This document shows positions 10,506-22,800 of a stretch of DNA of 64,000 nt, in pieces; position 1 is the stretch's first letter; every line of letters begins with the position of its first letter. Under the pieces are notes generated by a model. That model made no database searches. It had not been told where the DNA came from and was given only the letters and a program-made list of their open reading frames with translations. The stretch lies in assembly GCF_000315625.1 (NCBI RefSeq), contig NW_005434464.1, forward strand, positions 1 through 64,000, in the 5' to 3' direction. The position numbers were made by a program, and so were the translations under genes. The DNA is from Guillardia theta CCMP2712 (taxonomy: Eukaryota > Cryptophyceae > Pyrenomonadales > Geminigeraceae).

Positions 10506-12135
10506 CTAAAAAGCCGGGGGATAGGTATACATTGAAATATTGCCGTTCATGTTCGGAAAGTTGTTCTGTGGGAGGGGAACAGGCTGCGACTGAACTTGAG
10601 GTGGGATGGTAGACAGATCACTCTTGCGTTGGCCCTTCTTCTCGGCCTCCTCGTCAAACAAGAAACCAGCTCCATGCTCAGAAGCATCGAGACCGGCATG
10701 TTCGATGTCTTCTGACACCCTCATGCCAATGGTCTTATCGATGGCAAGGAATGTCATTCCAGCAGTGCCCATCACCCAGGCCGCCACCACCAAACTTCCA
10801 ACAATCTGCACTCCAAACTGCTCGCCTCTTGCACAAGCGTTGTTCACATTGGGATATCCTGCGTACTGAATGTTCCCGTCGCTGCAAAAGATTCCGGCAG
10901 ACCATACTCCCCACATTCCACAGAAGCCGTGTACAATGCAAGCATCACAAGGGTCGTCAATCTTGAGCTTGAGGAGAAGGTAATGTCCCAGGTAAAGGAT
11001 CAAGGAAGCAACCAAACCGATGATCAAAGCTGCCCAAGGGTTCACGACAGAGCAGTTGGCAGTGACGCCGACGAGGCCAGCGAGCAACCCGTTCAAACCC
11101 ATGGAGATGTCATAGTGCCCTTCGAAGATGAAGGTGATGAAAGTCGCTCCAATGGCTCCGGCGGCAGCGGCAATGGTAGTGTTAACAGCAACTTTACCAG
11201 CGACCTGCCCTAGACCTCCTGAGATCGCCAAAGTTGAACCGCAGTTAAAGCCGTACCAACCAAACCAGAGAATGAAGGCTCCAAGGGACTGCAATGTCTT
11301 GTTTCCAGCATAAAGCTCGTTCACTGTTCCATCAGCATTGAATCTCCCGATCCTGGGCCCAACAACAATTGCACCCATCAATCCGGAAAATCCTCCAACC
11401 ATGTGCACAACTCCAGAGCCAGCGAAATCAATCATGCCATTAGAGTTGGTGTTGCCAGTGAAGAGAGGCCTGGGATTATCACCATAAGCACCCCAGGCAG
11501 ACAACCATCCTGTGCCCCAGACCCAGTGAACGACGACGGGATAGATGAACGCAGTGATAATGATTGAGTAGACAAAGTAAGCGCCGATCTTTGTTCTCTC
11601 ACAAACTGAACCAGCAACGATGGTAGCTGCCGCACCAGTGAAGGCCCATTGGAAAAACCAAGACTCCCATCCATCTGGCGAACAGGACCAAGAACCATCA
11701 GAAGCCTTGGTGCAGCCTCCGGCTTTGTTGTAAACCTCGTCCAGAGCAAAGTTTGAGCCTCCGATGAATCCTCCTGAGTCCTTTCCATAGGCAAAGCCAT
11801 AACCGATCAGCCAGAAGCCGATGGCAGCGATGGAAGCGTCGATCATGTTTTTGAACAAGATGTTGATGGTGTTCTTTGGATGAACAATTCCAGCTTCAAG
11901 CATGGCAAACCCTGCCTGCATGAAAAACACGAGAGCGCCTGCATAACTCAAGTTCAGATGTTGTCTGTGCGACAAATGCATTTTTACCAGTCAAAACCAA
12001 CCATGCGCTGTCGGTATCTCTGCTAAGCTCTGCGACTTGCTTCAGAGCCATGTCGTTCATAGTCTGGAGCTCGATGACTGTCTTGTTCATGGCAACCAAA
12101 TAGTTGTAATTGTCCGTCGAAGTTATCGTCGACAT
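10506..12135 (-). CDS. AMT: Ammonium transporter, AMT/MEP/Rh family
   Basis: Two exons on the minus strand, 12135-11988 and 11938-10506, give about 526 aa; the intron is 49 bp and joins as VLT-GALVFFMQAGFAMLEAG. About eleven hydrophobic helices are visible. The family signature DFAGSGVVHMVGG and the paired pore histidines (VVHMVGG and IVHGFCGMWG) are present. The protein moves ammonium across a membrane, probably the plasma membrane. The N-terminal 50 residues before the first helix and the Gln/Pro-rich C-terminal tail are expected to face outside and cytosol respectively. MKS1 ends about 110 bp away, tail to tail. The 5' flank (12.5-12.9 kb) is rich in TACCCC motifs. Confidence 0.95.
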
Positions 12136-13717
12136 CCTGCCCAAGTGCTGCCCTCAAAAGTCAATACATGAAGACGATTGTAGAGCTTAGAGCAGAAAAT
12201 GTAAATATTGCGCTATGTGTCACTAGCCAGAAGTGAAAGGGGCGAAGAAGAAAGAAAGGCTTGTGAAACATATGGAAAGGTATCCATCATGCCATGACCA
12301 AATACAGCAGGGCGAGGGTTGATGAAGCAATGCACAAAGGTGAGGACGGAAAAGGAACATTCCGAAACATCTGGAAGAATGGGCGAGCATAAGGAAAGGA
12401 GCAGCAAGACACAAGAATGACCATAATATTGCGTGGTACGGAAGATAGTGGTGAGAGTGATCAATAGCGTGCGCGGGCGCAGGAAGCGATGGAGGAGGTT
12501 TATTTATACACCCTAGGGCCAAAGACGGCGAGAGAGAGGGGTGGGGTGGGGTGGGACTATGTACTGGTCTCCAGCGGAGCCGTTATTTCAGGTAAGAAGG
12601 ATGGGTCTCCTCTGGTATGTACAGCATGTCAGGGTAGGGTGGGTGCAGACTGGTAGTACCAGCGACTCGTGCAGCGATTTCCAGCACCCCCTGGTCACTC
12701 ACCTACCCTACTTTGCGACCGTATCCGGACCTACCCCCACATCATTTCCCATTGGGTGACTCTGACTGGACATGAGTTGCACCCCCTGGTAGTAGTACGG
12801 AGTAAAACCACATTCTAGTCGGCCGCGACGGCATTCCTTTTAGGGTACCCCTGGTACTCTCATGAGCATATATTGTAACGGATCCGACAAGGTGGGTAGG
12901 TGGTAAACGACGCGAGGACGTGGCCTTTTGGTGGGACACGACAATCGCCGCAAACTTGAGGCTCTTCATAGGAAAACAATAGACTATAACCGTCCTCGTA
13001 ACTGTACGGCTACGTTCCGATCCGCCTGAGAGCTTGGCAAGTTGGCCTGGTCTGTACTAGGGCGTCTGATTACATAGCTTAGTAGACCAGTGCGGTACAA
13101 ACGTGAAACGATCTTGTTTTGCTGGGCCTAGTCAAACTTTCAAGTACCGTGACAGCCTACTGGCCGATGATCTCAAAGCACCGTCACTACCGATAGGTGG
13201 GCGATCAAAAATGCAGATATGTTCTAAAGAACACTGAAACCTGTAAGTTCAAAAATGTACTACCAAGCCCCCCTTTAACTTAAAACGGCGCAGCAGTACC
13301 GAGGCAACGAGGACCATCATTGCAGGACTAGCCCGGGCCCGGAGCGGCCTCCCGCGCCGAATCCGGATTCCCCAAATTCACCGTCGGTAGTCGGCGGCGG
13401 GAACCGGAGGCTCCGTGGCGTAACGGTTTTGATAACCGGCAATCACCGTTATGAAAACGGTTATCTCATCTTTCGTCACCGTTGGAAAACGTTACAGGGA
13501 CAGCCACGACAGCAAATGCACGGCGGAAGAAAATCAGAGGCGCGAGGAGATAGGAAAGAGCGTTTCAAGTACAAGGAAAAAGTGCGGGGAGTAGGGAAGA
13601 GGAAACAAAAGCGAAGGAGAAAAAGGCTTTGATGATGCAAATAACGGACGAAGAGGCATAGGATGTGAAAAATGTGCGCACTTTCATCGTGAACAAGCAG
13701 AGGTATTGATGGACAAT
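12136..13717. promoter_or_regulatory. Non-coding interval with TACCCC/GGGGTA-rich 5' flank of the ammonium transporter
   Basis: Repeated GGGTAGGGTGGG, CACCCCCTGG, CCTACCCTAC and GGTACCCCTGG motifs fall at about 12540-12870. The remainder to 13717 holds no open frame with gene-like composition. A regulatory role is inferred only from position and from the recurrence of the motif elsewhere in the window. Confidence 0.3.
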
Positions 13718-14071
13718 TCAGATGTGACAGTTTTGTCTTTCAAAATTGAAAGAGCCAGAATTTTGTATCTTACGATCATTTTCTTCGTCTCTCTGTGCTC
13801 TCATGTCATCTGAACAGGAACCGAATTCTTTCAAATCGACGAGATGTCTTCCTTGCTGGGCGAGGTCAAAATCTTCACCCACTAAGAGACTTACCACGTT
13901 CTGACCTCCCAATGTTTTCGTTGGCTGGCAGGTCGCGTCTGCCGTAACCAAGTCTGTCATGGGAGACGGGAATAATGAGGCATCAAAAGCGTTTGTAGTT
14001 GATGGATGTCGTGACCGTCGACCTGCAGATTGGAAGGACAGAACCTCAGGAGAGTATGCTGAAGCGATCAA
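13718..14071 (-). CDS. Possible hypothetical gene fragment
   Basis: An open frame of about 117 codons with mixed, protein-like composition (for example QNVVSLLVGEDFDLAQQGRH). No similarity was recognised, there is no clear ATG at its upstream end, and no splice partner was found. It may be a terminal exon of an unrecognised gene or chance. The rest of 14072-15308 shows only short open frames; a possible exon-like stretch (FAALCIRDAMKEQSKSKK) on the minus strand near 14850-14930 could not be connected to anything. Confidence 0.2.
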   Translation of the reverse strand: MIASAYSPEVLSFQSAGRRSRHPSTTNAFDASLFPSPMTDLVTADATCQPTKTLGGQNVVSLLVGEDFDLAQQGRHLVDLKEFGSCSDDMRAQRDEENDRKIQNSGSFNFERQNCHI

Positions 14072-15308
14072 ACCATCCCACTGCTCTTCTCTTCCATGTT
14101 GGATTCAAGGCGGCAGCTCTCTTTGTGTGAGTGCCCTCCTATCAAGGGAAGTTGACTGATTCTGTACGCAAGATACATCTTCGGATCGTTGTTCTCTCGC
14201 TCGTTTGTGGTTTCTTTTGTGATAGTAAGAATATTCGCGTCCTTGACTTGCCTGACATGCTTTCAGGTTGTATTATTGTTAGCTTTCGATTTCTGGACTG
14301 TCAAGAATGTTTCTGGAAGGTTGCTTGTGGGGCTCCGATGGTGGAATGAAGTGAAGGCACTTTGACTTCGAGGTCCCAGAGCTGATGAATAGGGGCAGGT
14401 GAGGGAGGACGGAACCAACGAGTGGAGGTTTGAGAGCCGTGAAGACACGTCGAGGATATCCGATGTTGATTCGAGAGTTTTCTGGGTCAGTCAGGAGGAG
14501 AGGAGGATGAGGTGGGGTGGTGGAGGTTGAGGTGGGAGCAAGGTGGAGGAGGTATTGATTGTGGTAGGGGAGGTAGTAGTGGGAGGAGGTCTCTCAGCCT
14601 TTTCTCCTCTCATTCCTCTTCAGGTCACCTTATGGTTGATGCCCATTCTCTGGGGATTCTTCACCATCTCCACTTTCTTCTCCTTCAACTATGGCTGGAT
14701 GCTCTGCTGCATCGTACCGTCTCCTCCTCCCTGGTTCGTCTTGACTGAAGGTTTTTAGGTCGCCGTGTGTTTGTCGGGGGCCAATCTTTACGGATACATC
14801 AAATGCAGCAGGTCGGGTTTTCGATTCTCCTCCGTCTCCCCTTATATTTTCTACCTTCTTGCTCTTGCTTTGCTCCTTCATCGCGTCACGAATACACAGA
14901 GCTGCAAAGGCGAAAGTTGGAAGTCTCGCCTCTTCCGTGGCTTCAGGAGTTTTGCAGCAGGTCAGAGGAGGCGTGATTGACATGGGAAGGGAGGGGGTGG
15001 GGTTGCGAGTTTGACGCGGGCAAAGGCTGACATTGAGGGCAGCAATTTGTCAGCAGATTCACCGGTGGATCAAGTTCGTCAGCAGGAGCCAACAACGTCT
15101 AGCGCTATCCCTCGGCTCCTTGTTTCTCATACATTCAAATCATTCAGACCTGATCTCAGCCAAAGTCCATGGCACAAACATTGTAACCACTCATTCGTAC
15201 ATAGTCGGATAGCTTCATCTCATGGCTCCTGCTCCTCCTCCTGCTCCTGCATGCCTCCTCAGCTCACGTCCCACGAGTCTCCTCATCCTGCTCGAGTTCA
15301 TCTGCTCG

Positions 15309-17408
15309 TCAATCCACCATTACCTGTGTGAGTTTCCGTAGAGTCTCTTGCGCCACATTCCTGACCTCTTCTTCCTCCCCCTCCGCCCCCCCCAATTCCT
15401 TCCAACCTATTGCTGTTCCTGCATTGACCGCCTCCACAGCCTTGATAGTCTCTTCATCGAACTTGCGTGCAACTTTTGCTGCCGTTCTGATAGCCTGCAG
15501 CTGAGCTAAGAGCTCGTCAAAGTCCAGCACCCGCTCACCTCCACCTTCACCGCCAGCACCTCGTCCTGCATGGCTGCGATGACGGAGGAAACAATCCTCG
15601 TGTTTCCTCGATCAGCTACAAAAGGGAGAAGACAGCAGGCAGCGTAGCGGAGGGTCCATATGTTAGACTGCAGGAGAAGGATGAGCCTATCTGTTCGCTC
15701 CCTCCTACTGCCTAACTCGACGCTCTCCTGCACAACCTTGCAGAGTTCAGCAACCTTTTCCTCTTCCAGCACGTCGACCAGCAGACCAGCAAGCAGCTCG
15801 TCTGTCTCTCTCAGTTGAAGGGCATGGGCGGTTTCTTCTACTTTCTCAGGAGGTCCCAGGAGGAGAGCAGGGCTGAGGTCAACGTGCTGCATCTGACTGC
15901 TTCGATCCTTGAAAAACTGGGAACGAGGAGGAGGCGAGGATGATTCCAGGTGCCTGACTAGCAGCCTGCGAATCAGAAGCAGAGAGAGCTGACGATATTG
16001 ACAGCAAATGCCCTTGAGCAGCAAGTAGGTCAAAGTCCTGACAACTTCATCCTCGTCCTCCAGCAACGAGCTGATCGAAATGGCCACATGTTGAGGGAGA
16101 GGACGGAGTAGAGCGCCGATCAAGGACAGTGCAGACACTCTCAACTTTCTCCTCCTCTCGCTCGCCACCAGAGGGACCAGATGCTCTATCAACTCGCTTG
16201 CCTGCACTTTCAGCTCAGCTTCCGAGGCCGCAACACATGCAGCAGGCGAGTCATCAACAGCGACAAGCTTCCTCTGCATCGTCTCGATCAGCCCCTTGAG
16301 CCCCTCAACCTGCCACCATCGCACGAACCACAAGGAGGAGCTCAGGGCAGGCAGCGAGAGTGCCACGAAAACTTCACCCAAGAGCTCGAAGCCGCTGCAC
16401 CTCAGCTGGTGATTCCCCGAGCTGTTCCTCCCTGTCATCTTCACTCGGAAGCGCCGAAAGATCTTCTCCTCCCTCCTTCCCACCCCTTCGCCTTCCCGCA
16501 CCTTCCCTACCGCCCATACTCTGACCGCAAAGCGCTCGTGCAGAGTCGTGTCCTCCTCGTGCCTTCTCAGCGTCTCCCACTCCTCGCCGTCCGCAGAGGC
16601 TTCCAGCACCCAGTTGCTCATCGCGTTGGAGGAGGTGTTGTACCCGTGCCGCAGCATGTAGTGCGTCGGCCGAAGCCAAATTCCAGCTGGGAGTTCAACT
16701 GAGAACCAACTGAGAGGAGCATCGTAGCTCGAGCTCAGCACTGCCGAGTCTGCAAGGATGTTGTCCTCCTCCGTCAGCCACCCACTCGTCTGCAGCGTCA
16801 CCATCCTTGACGCCGACGGATTCTTCCACTCGTGCTCCAATCCTCCCGTCCCGAGAAACTTCAACAGTCCACCAGCCTCTTGCTCCTGCGAGGTGAAGGG
16901 GAAACTATACTTGGGGAACAGCAGGAGGGGCAGGACGATAAGGCGCAAGGAGAAGGAAGACGAGCCGGCGGGAGAGCAGAGCTTCACGCACACCTCAAGC
17001 TGAACTGCCTCCAACGGTACCCCAGAGATTCTCCCCGTCTCCTGATCGAGCACGACTCCAGCTGGAAGTGGAGGCGAGACTTCCAGGATGAGCGGCTTCG
17101 TGCCCAACATAAGCTGAGGGCTGAGAGAGGGAAGTGAAGTCCCTTGCGTGCCCACCAGGCGAGTGCTGGGATACTCCAGCTGGGGGCGGTCTCCAATGAT
17201 TGCCAACGTCTTGACAACCTGGGATGAAGTCTCAACATGAGAGGCATAAAGCTCGACAGCAGCCTTGACTGATCGAGGAGTTTGAGTGCCCATGATGCGA
17301 ACAAGCTGCAGGCAATGCTGGAGATGCAGAGAAGTTCCTCGTTGCTCTTGCTCTTGTCCTTGTCCTGCAATACTTGCATCCGATCCGCTTGCTGCTTTCG
17401 CTTCTCCC

Positions 17409-17453
<45 letters not shown>

Positions 17454-19009
17454 GCATCATCCGGTAGCCGTACATGCTCTTCGGTCGCTTTGAGGATGAT
17501 GGCTTCGACGACATCCCAGCGCACCACAAGCTTTCCGAACAGTTCGAGCCCCGAGCAGGAGAGCGACCAAGTGCCGCTGCTGTCCGGCCCATCCATCCTG
17601 ATCTTGAAAAACCTGAAGCCTCCTGACGCTGCAATGGACGCTTCCAGGTCTTCGTTGGCCGCTTGAATGGCTCGCAGCCTCTTCAGCTCATCTGCCGTCA
17701 CCAGCCCGTCCAGTGGCTTTGGTTTCTCAGTTGTCAGCTTAAAGTTCGAAGTGATGAAGGAGGCTCGAGGCGCTCCAGCCCCTGGCTTGCTCGACTGCGG
17801 GAGGCGCTGGAAGCTGCGATCATCATTGTGAGCCTTGAGTAGCAGCCACTCTTGGCCATCGACAGACGCGAGGAAGGACCAGTGAAGGAGCGACTTGCCA
17901 GGCCCAGTGAGCCCATGCCGCAAGGAGTAACCTGACGGGAAGAAGCGAAGGCCCCGAGGAAGCTCTAAGCAGAGCCAGCCGTTCCTCTCGCTGCCGGAAT
18001 AGTTGAACGAGCCCTTGGTCTCCAGCACCTGATCGGGGCTCCCGCGAACCCACTTGCTGCTGGTGTGGAGCTGAAGGAACCTGCTGTGCTCGAGGTTCGA
18101 GTGGTGTTCCCTTCCTCCTGACGTGGAAAGAAAATGGAGGAGGCCTGGCTTCAGTTCATCATCTGAGATGCACCTCAGATCTGCTTGCTCGCTGTCAGAC
18201 ATGTCAAAGTGAAACTCTTGAACGTCGTGGGGCTGCTGAGGTTTTCCTGCAATTTCTGCTGCAGCTGCCAAGCGACTTGATAGAAGTACGTCTGTGGAGT
18301 CTTGTCGCATCGAGAAGTCAGTGGCGAGAGGCACGAAGTCGCTGGGACGGGAGGGCGGAAGACTGACTTCTTGTAACCGATCGACTTCGTCAAGTTGAGC
18401 ACGAGAAGCTGGGCGGCGAAGGCTGGGCTGGAACCTGAGCAGGACAGAGGCATTTCGATCTTTCAACATGACATGCCGTCCATCTTTGAAGGCGTTGTAC
18501 CACCCATACTTGTTCTTTTCCCGCAGCCACTCAAGTTCCTGCCTGATGCCTCCCAGCAGCAGAGGAGGAGTGTTACTCCGAGCCATCTCCTGCTCTAGAG
18601 CTGCCCGCACCTCCGCGTCCAGCTGCTTTCCGATCGAGTTGTGCGTCGGGATCCCCCAGCAGTCGAACGAGCTGTACAGGTGAGGCTGAGAAAGAAACAG
18701 GGAGGAGGGGAACCAGTGAAACACAAGTACTTCAAGGTCCTGCCCTCCCCAGTTCTTGTCGAAGATGATCTCAAACTCTTGTTGCACCCTGGCGACGTTG
18801 ATATGCCTCGTCCCGTCCAAACTCTCGTCTTCTAACATGCGATCTTGCAGGCAGCGAGTTCGAAAGACCTGACCGCACGTGCGAACCTCACAGAAGACAT
18901 TCAGAGTTCTCGATGGGTGCGTGTTCTGGTCCTCCACCAGGATCTTGGAGAAGTTTCGAACTTTCTCTATGTAAATCTTTAAGCTCCAGCTGCCTTGCGG
19001 CACAGACAT
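15309..19009 (-). CDS. Large multidomain protein: C2-like, two F5/8C-like (HECTD1-type) modules, Ig-like linker, HEAT-like tail
   Basis: Exons 19009-15545 and 15494-15309 give about 1216 aa; the intron is 50 bp. The N-terminal ~130 residues look C2-like (GSWSLKIYIEKVRNFS). Two copies of a discoidin-like module follow, each with a LRHG motif, a SLLHW-or-SNW..E/L.ASVDG-type core and an R..RV/KM-G..SSG...L.CSGLELFG ending (about residues 290-510 and 710-900). This is the type of module found in the E3 ligase HECTD1. Between them lies a putative Ig-like linker (VLDQETGRISGVPLEAVQ). The C-terminal ~300 residues are helical and HEAT-like. No HECT domain, signal peptide or membrane helix was seen. 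An (AG)n stretch is encoded by the GAGCAG hexamer. Role unknown; ligand-binding scaffold is inference. Confidence 0.75.
17409..17453. repeat. In-gene (CTGCTC)n hexamer array
   Basis: About seven units, read on the minus strand as alternating Ala-Gly in the F5/8C-like protein. The same hexamer at 48442-48511 is read as Glu-Gln in another gene. Confidence 0.9.
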
Positions 19010-19735
19010 CCTGATTGGCAGCAAGACAGTGACAGTTGTTTTTCCAGCTCAATCGAGCTGTTTCAATCATAACGAGTTGGGCAAGGTCCGCACCATTCTC
19101 TCGTCCACCATGACAGCGATTGCATCCTCGGGCCCTGCCGGCCTCATGGGGCAGCGTCGTTTGAGCTTCTTGCGACCAAACACATCAGAACTTCTCCATC
19201 TCTTAAGCTCATTGGCACCTTGTCTTGGTGAGGTAGAGATTCTGATACGATCGAGCACTCCTCCTTGGTGTCGTTGGCGACCCAGATAGCTCCGCCAACA
19301 CCTCAACAAACAAGTGAGTTCACTTGCTGCTGACTTTCACCTCACAAGAAAACTGCTCTCAGTATCTTGCCTCACTCTCGCCATGTCTATCACATTTCTC
19401 TGGTCATCGCACTCAGCGCTCATCATCTCTACAACTGCTTACTCGCTTGTTGCCTCCTCCTCTCCTCCTCCTACCGGTAACGAGGATGGCCGTCGCCACA
19501 GCGATCTCCATTCCGAAAAGCCCCTTCCTTTACTTTTTTTTAAGGTTGAGTTAAATCAGAATGAGGCATCCGGACCGTACACCGTGAGAGTCCCCGGCCG
19601 CCCGGCTGGAGTCGGATCCGCTCCGACGGTCCCGGGCCCCGGGCCCGGCCGGGCCCGGCGGCCGGCGGCGTCGACGGTTCACCGTCACGGCGTGGCAGGC
19701 TGAGTCAATCACTGGCTTTTTTTAAAAAAACTTTT
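19010..19735. other. Intergenic sequence with a very GC-rich block
   Basis: No convincing gene. At 19575-19700 there is a block of CCGG/GGCC-rich sequence with short self-complementary runs (for example GGTCCCGGGCCCCGGGCCCG). It resembles blocks at 29870-29945, 48680-49250 and 53150-53340. Confidence 0.4.
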
Positions 19736-19772
19736 ACTCAAAGTTAAGTTAAAGATCAGTACGAGGACAATC
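19736..19772 (+). repeat. Dispersed motif beginning ACTCAAAGTTAAGTTAA
   Basis: A stretch of about 37 bp with near-identical partners at 49253-49289 and shorter ones at 48868, 49324 and 49388, all in the same orientation. Here it lies just beyond the 3' end of the retrotransposon, which runs on the other strand. Confidence 0.8.
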
Positions 19773-19893
19773 AGGAGAGTCGAGGAGGCTTGACCCTGAC
19801 ACTGTCGCACAGGCCAAACGGCGAGAAGAGAAAAGACAGCGAGAACCAAACCTAAACCTGCCGACTGCTGTCCCCCAAACTTAACTGATACCT

Positions 19894-22800
19894 TCACTTA
19901 ACGGCGCGCAGGACAAGTCCCCGCGCGGCCATGCCAGCGATGTCGCGGTGGCCGCCGCCGAAGGAATGAGACGCATACCGGGATGCACCCGCGATGATGG
20001 CAGCGTAGGACAGGGAGGCCTTGAGCTGACGGAAGACCCTGGACCGAATGCGTTTGCAAGTCGGATCACCTGAGACGTCTTGCGAGGCCGAGAGACCATC
20101 CAGCGCTGCCGTTTCCTTGTTCGCCGAGCGATCCGCCAGCCACCACAGAAAGCGCAACGCATCGTCCTGCAAGAGGCCATCAGTGCTGGCGATGATGGGA
20201 AGAAAGGCCTTTGGCGGGACGTGCTGAGCATATGCATTACGATGCCCTCGGATCTTCCGCTGTGCTGCCGCTTGCAGTTTGCTCCGAGCGAGGTCCGGTA
20301 TTCCATCATTGTCAAAAACATGTGACATGCTGAAGTCCAGGATTAACCCATGCCATCCGCCGCCAGTAGCCATCAGTTGTGGAAGTTCAAAGTCCCCTAC
20401 ATGATGATCTTCAGGGCCATGTTCAAGAAACGTTCTGCCTGGTGCCGGGTACGCCTTGCACGTGGACGCGGCATCTCACTCCGGAATCTTTGATGAGGGT
20501 ACTGAGGACGGCATTGCACTTCTCATGCGCATCAGTCCATAACTGGCTGCGGTGCCTGCAGGTTGCCATGTGTGTGGTCCCCCCAGGATGACGAAGAAGA
20601 TGATGGCATCGATCGCAGTGCGGCGGGAGGTCAACCGGCAATCCATGAAGAAACTTGTCAGCGGCAGCCACCAAGCTGATGGGCTGCTGCTCAAAGATCC
20701 CAAGGTTTGTACTTTCCATAGTCGAGTGCCAAATCGTGCGCTGAGGGGTAAACTGAGACAGAAGTTCATCAACCGGGTGGCCTGGTACTCGAAGGGGAGT
20801 AGAGAAGCTGGAGTGGTGTGCCAACAAAGATCTCTGGCGCTCTGAAAGGTGAGCCCGAATACTGCGGAACCGGGGAAACTCCGAGAGGAACTGAGCCGTG
20901 AGCTCCCGCTGGGCGGGCCGATGAAAAGCGCACTGCCCGACGTCCCAAATAATTCAGGCGAGGGGATCCAGCCATTGTCGCACGCCTGAGGAAGCTCCGC
21001 CAAGGAGGTGTACGCCGAGATGCCCTGCTCCATCAAGTGCCTGTGAGTGTCCAAGAAGGCAGCAAGCATGGGGACAACATCCCCAGCGTCCGCTTGCTGC
21101 GGTTGGCGGATTCGAAGCTCAGTGTCAGAATTGATCCGGTGGAAGAGTGGCGGTGTAGGGAAAGTCCAATGCTGGAAGATGGCAATTTCACCCGCCCATT
21201 TGAGAAACTTGGCAGTCGCCGACCAGAATGCGGTGTAGGCCACGCCCTCCTGCGGGGTGAACCCATCTCCTCCAGCACTATAAGGCAACTGACGTTTGAA
21301 GTAGGCGAACTGAAGGTCAGATGGAGGGGTGCCAGGGGCAGGTTGCAGGACAGATGAACCCTCCTGTGCCTGGTTCTGTGGCCACTGAAACACCTTCGCC
21401 AGGAGACGGAGATTCGCGACGTCAAAGCACTTGCACTGGGCAGCGGTCAAGGCCGGGGAGATTCCACGCAAGAAATATTGGAGGGTGGGAACGTGGGTCG
21501 TTTTCAAGAGCTGCTTGAGACCCAACGCAATGGGAAATTGTTCCAACTGGGTCAATTCAGCATTGAGGGCATTCACCTTGGCAGTGATAAACTCTTGCTG
21601 GAAGGACTGAGATCCTATCGGGATACCTCCCAGGATGATCCCCTGGCCGCGGAAGGCAAACTGCTGCAAGCCCGGGTACCTACTGCAAATATGCTCTTGG
21701 ATGGCTTGTTGCTGACTAGATTGAAGTTCACACCAGGACGAGGAGAATATCTGCGAATCCCTGGGTTGAATCTCCAATCCTAGCTCTTGTTTTAAAGTAT
21801 CAACCAGCGATGCAGTAGCCTGTGCGGCAACTGAGAGCTTTCCAATAACAGCCATGTTATCCGCATAGGCCGGGAAGACACAGTCGGGAAAGGTCTCTGC
21901 GACTTTGACCAGGGAAGGGAAGGTGGTGTGCGCAAAGAGAGCCATCGCCAAGGGGTCCCCCTGAGAAACTCCCGTGGTGGCCGAAAAAGCCCGAGTCTCT
22001 CGCTGATGTTTCAGAAATAACTTACCTGCCTGGCCATAATATTGATGAACATACGGAAGGACTCCTTGGGAAAAGTTCTCACAACGATGCTCGGGAGCAA
22101 GGAGGATGTCAAATAGCCGTTGGCGAGAGATCTCATTGAAGGCATTTCTTGCGTCGATCATGATGATTACCGTGGGATCAAAATTATCAGACTCACCTTC
22201 GCCCTGGTCTGTGAATGGGTTGGCAAAAGAATGGGGTCCTAACAGGCATTCGATGGTCTTGCAGAATTTGAGACAACCTTCCTCCAGACCCACGCAAAAT
22301 TGCAGGACCCGAGAGTGACTGAGGGTGAAGTGGCTCTCCAAAGATTTTCGGTAGAAACGACAGAAGATGCTAGACACAATCCTTCGCTCCAGGTCCCCTA
22401 TCACAATAGGTCGGATTCCGCTCTTTTCCACTGACTTGGCAGCAGGAATGAATCGCCCCCCTCTGGTGTATTCCTCGAGGAAAGCGCCCGAAGGGATTCC
22501 CAGCGCGATCGGCTTCAATATGAGGTTAATGTATCGCTGTTTGTGATCATCATGCAGTCTGAGAATGTGTCGCAGGTGCTGGAACGGTCGCCAACCAAAT
22601 TGATCAGGGGCCGAGGAAGCAGTGAATCGCCGCAGGAATTTCCCTACCTCTCGCTGATCTAAAATCTTGTCAAGCAATGAGGCCGGTTCATCGGCGATGG
22701 CATCGTCGAGCTGAGCACTTAGCATTTGCCTTGAGGAGCCGACTGCGTCTAGGAGCGTTGGAGGAATGGGTTCCAGTCTCGTCGGAAATTTCTCACGAGT

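Noticed and set aside
12223-12522. Minus-strand open frames of about 80-100 codons upstream of the ammonium transporter
   Set aside because: Two overlapping frames with no recognisable similarity, lying in 5'-flank sequence.
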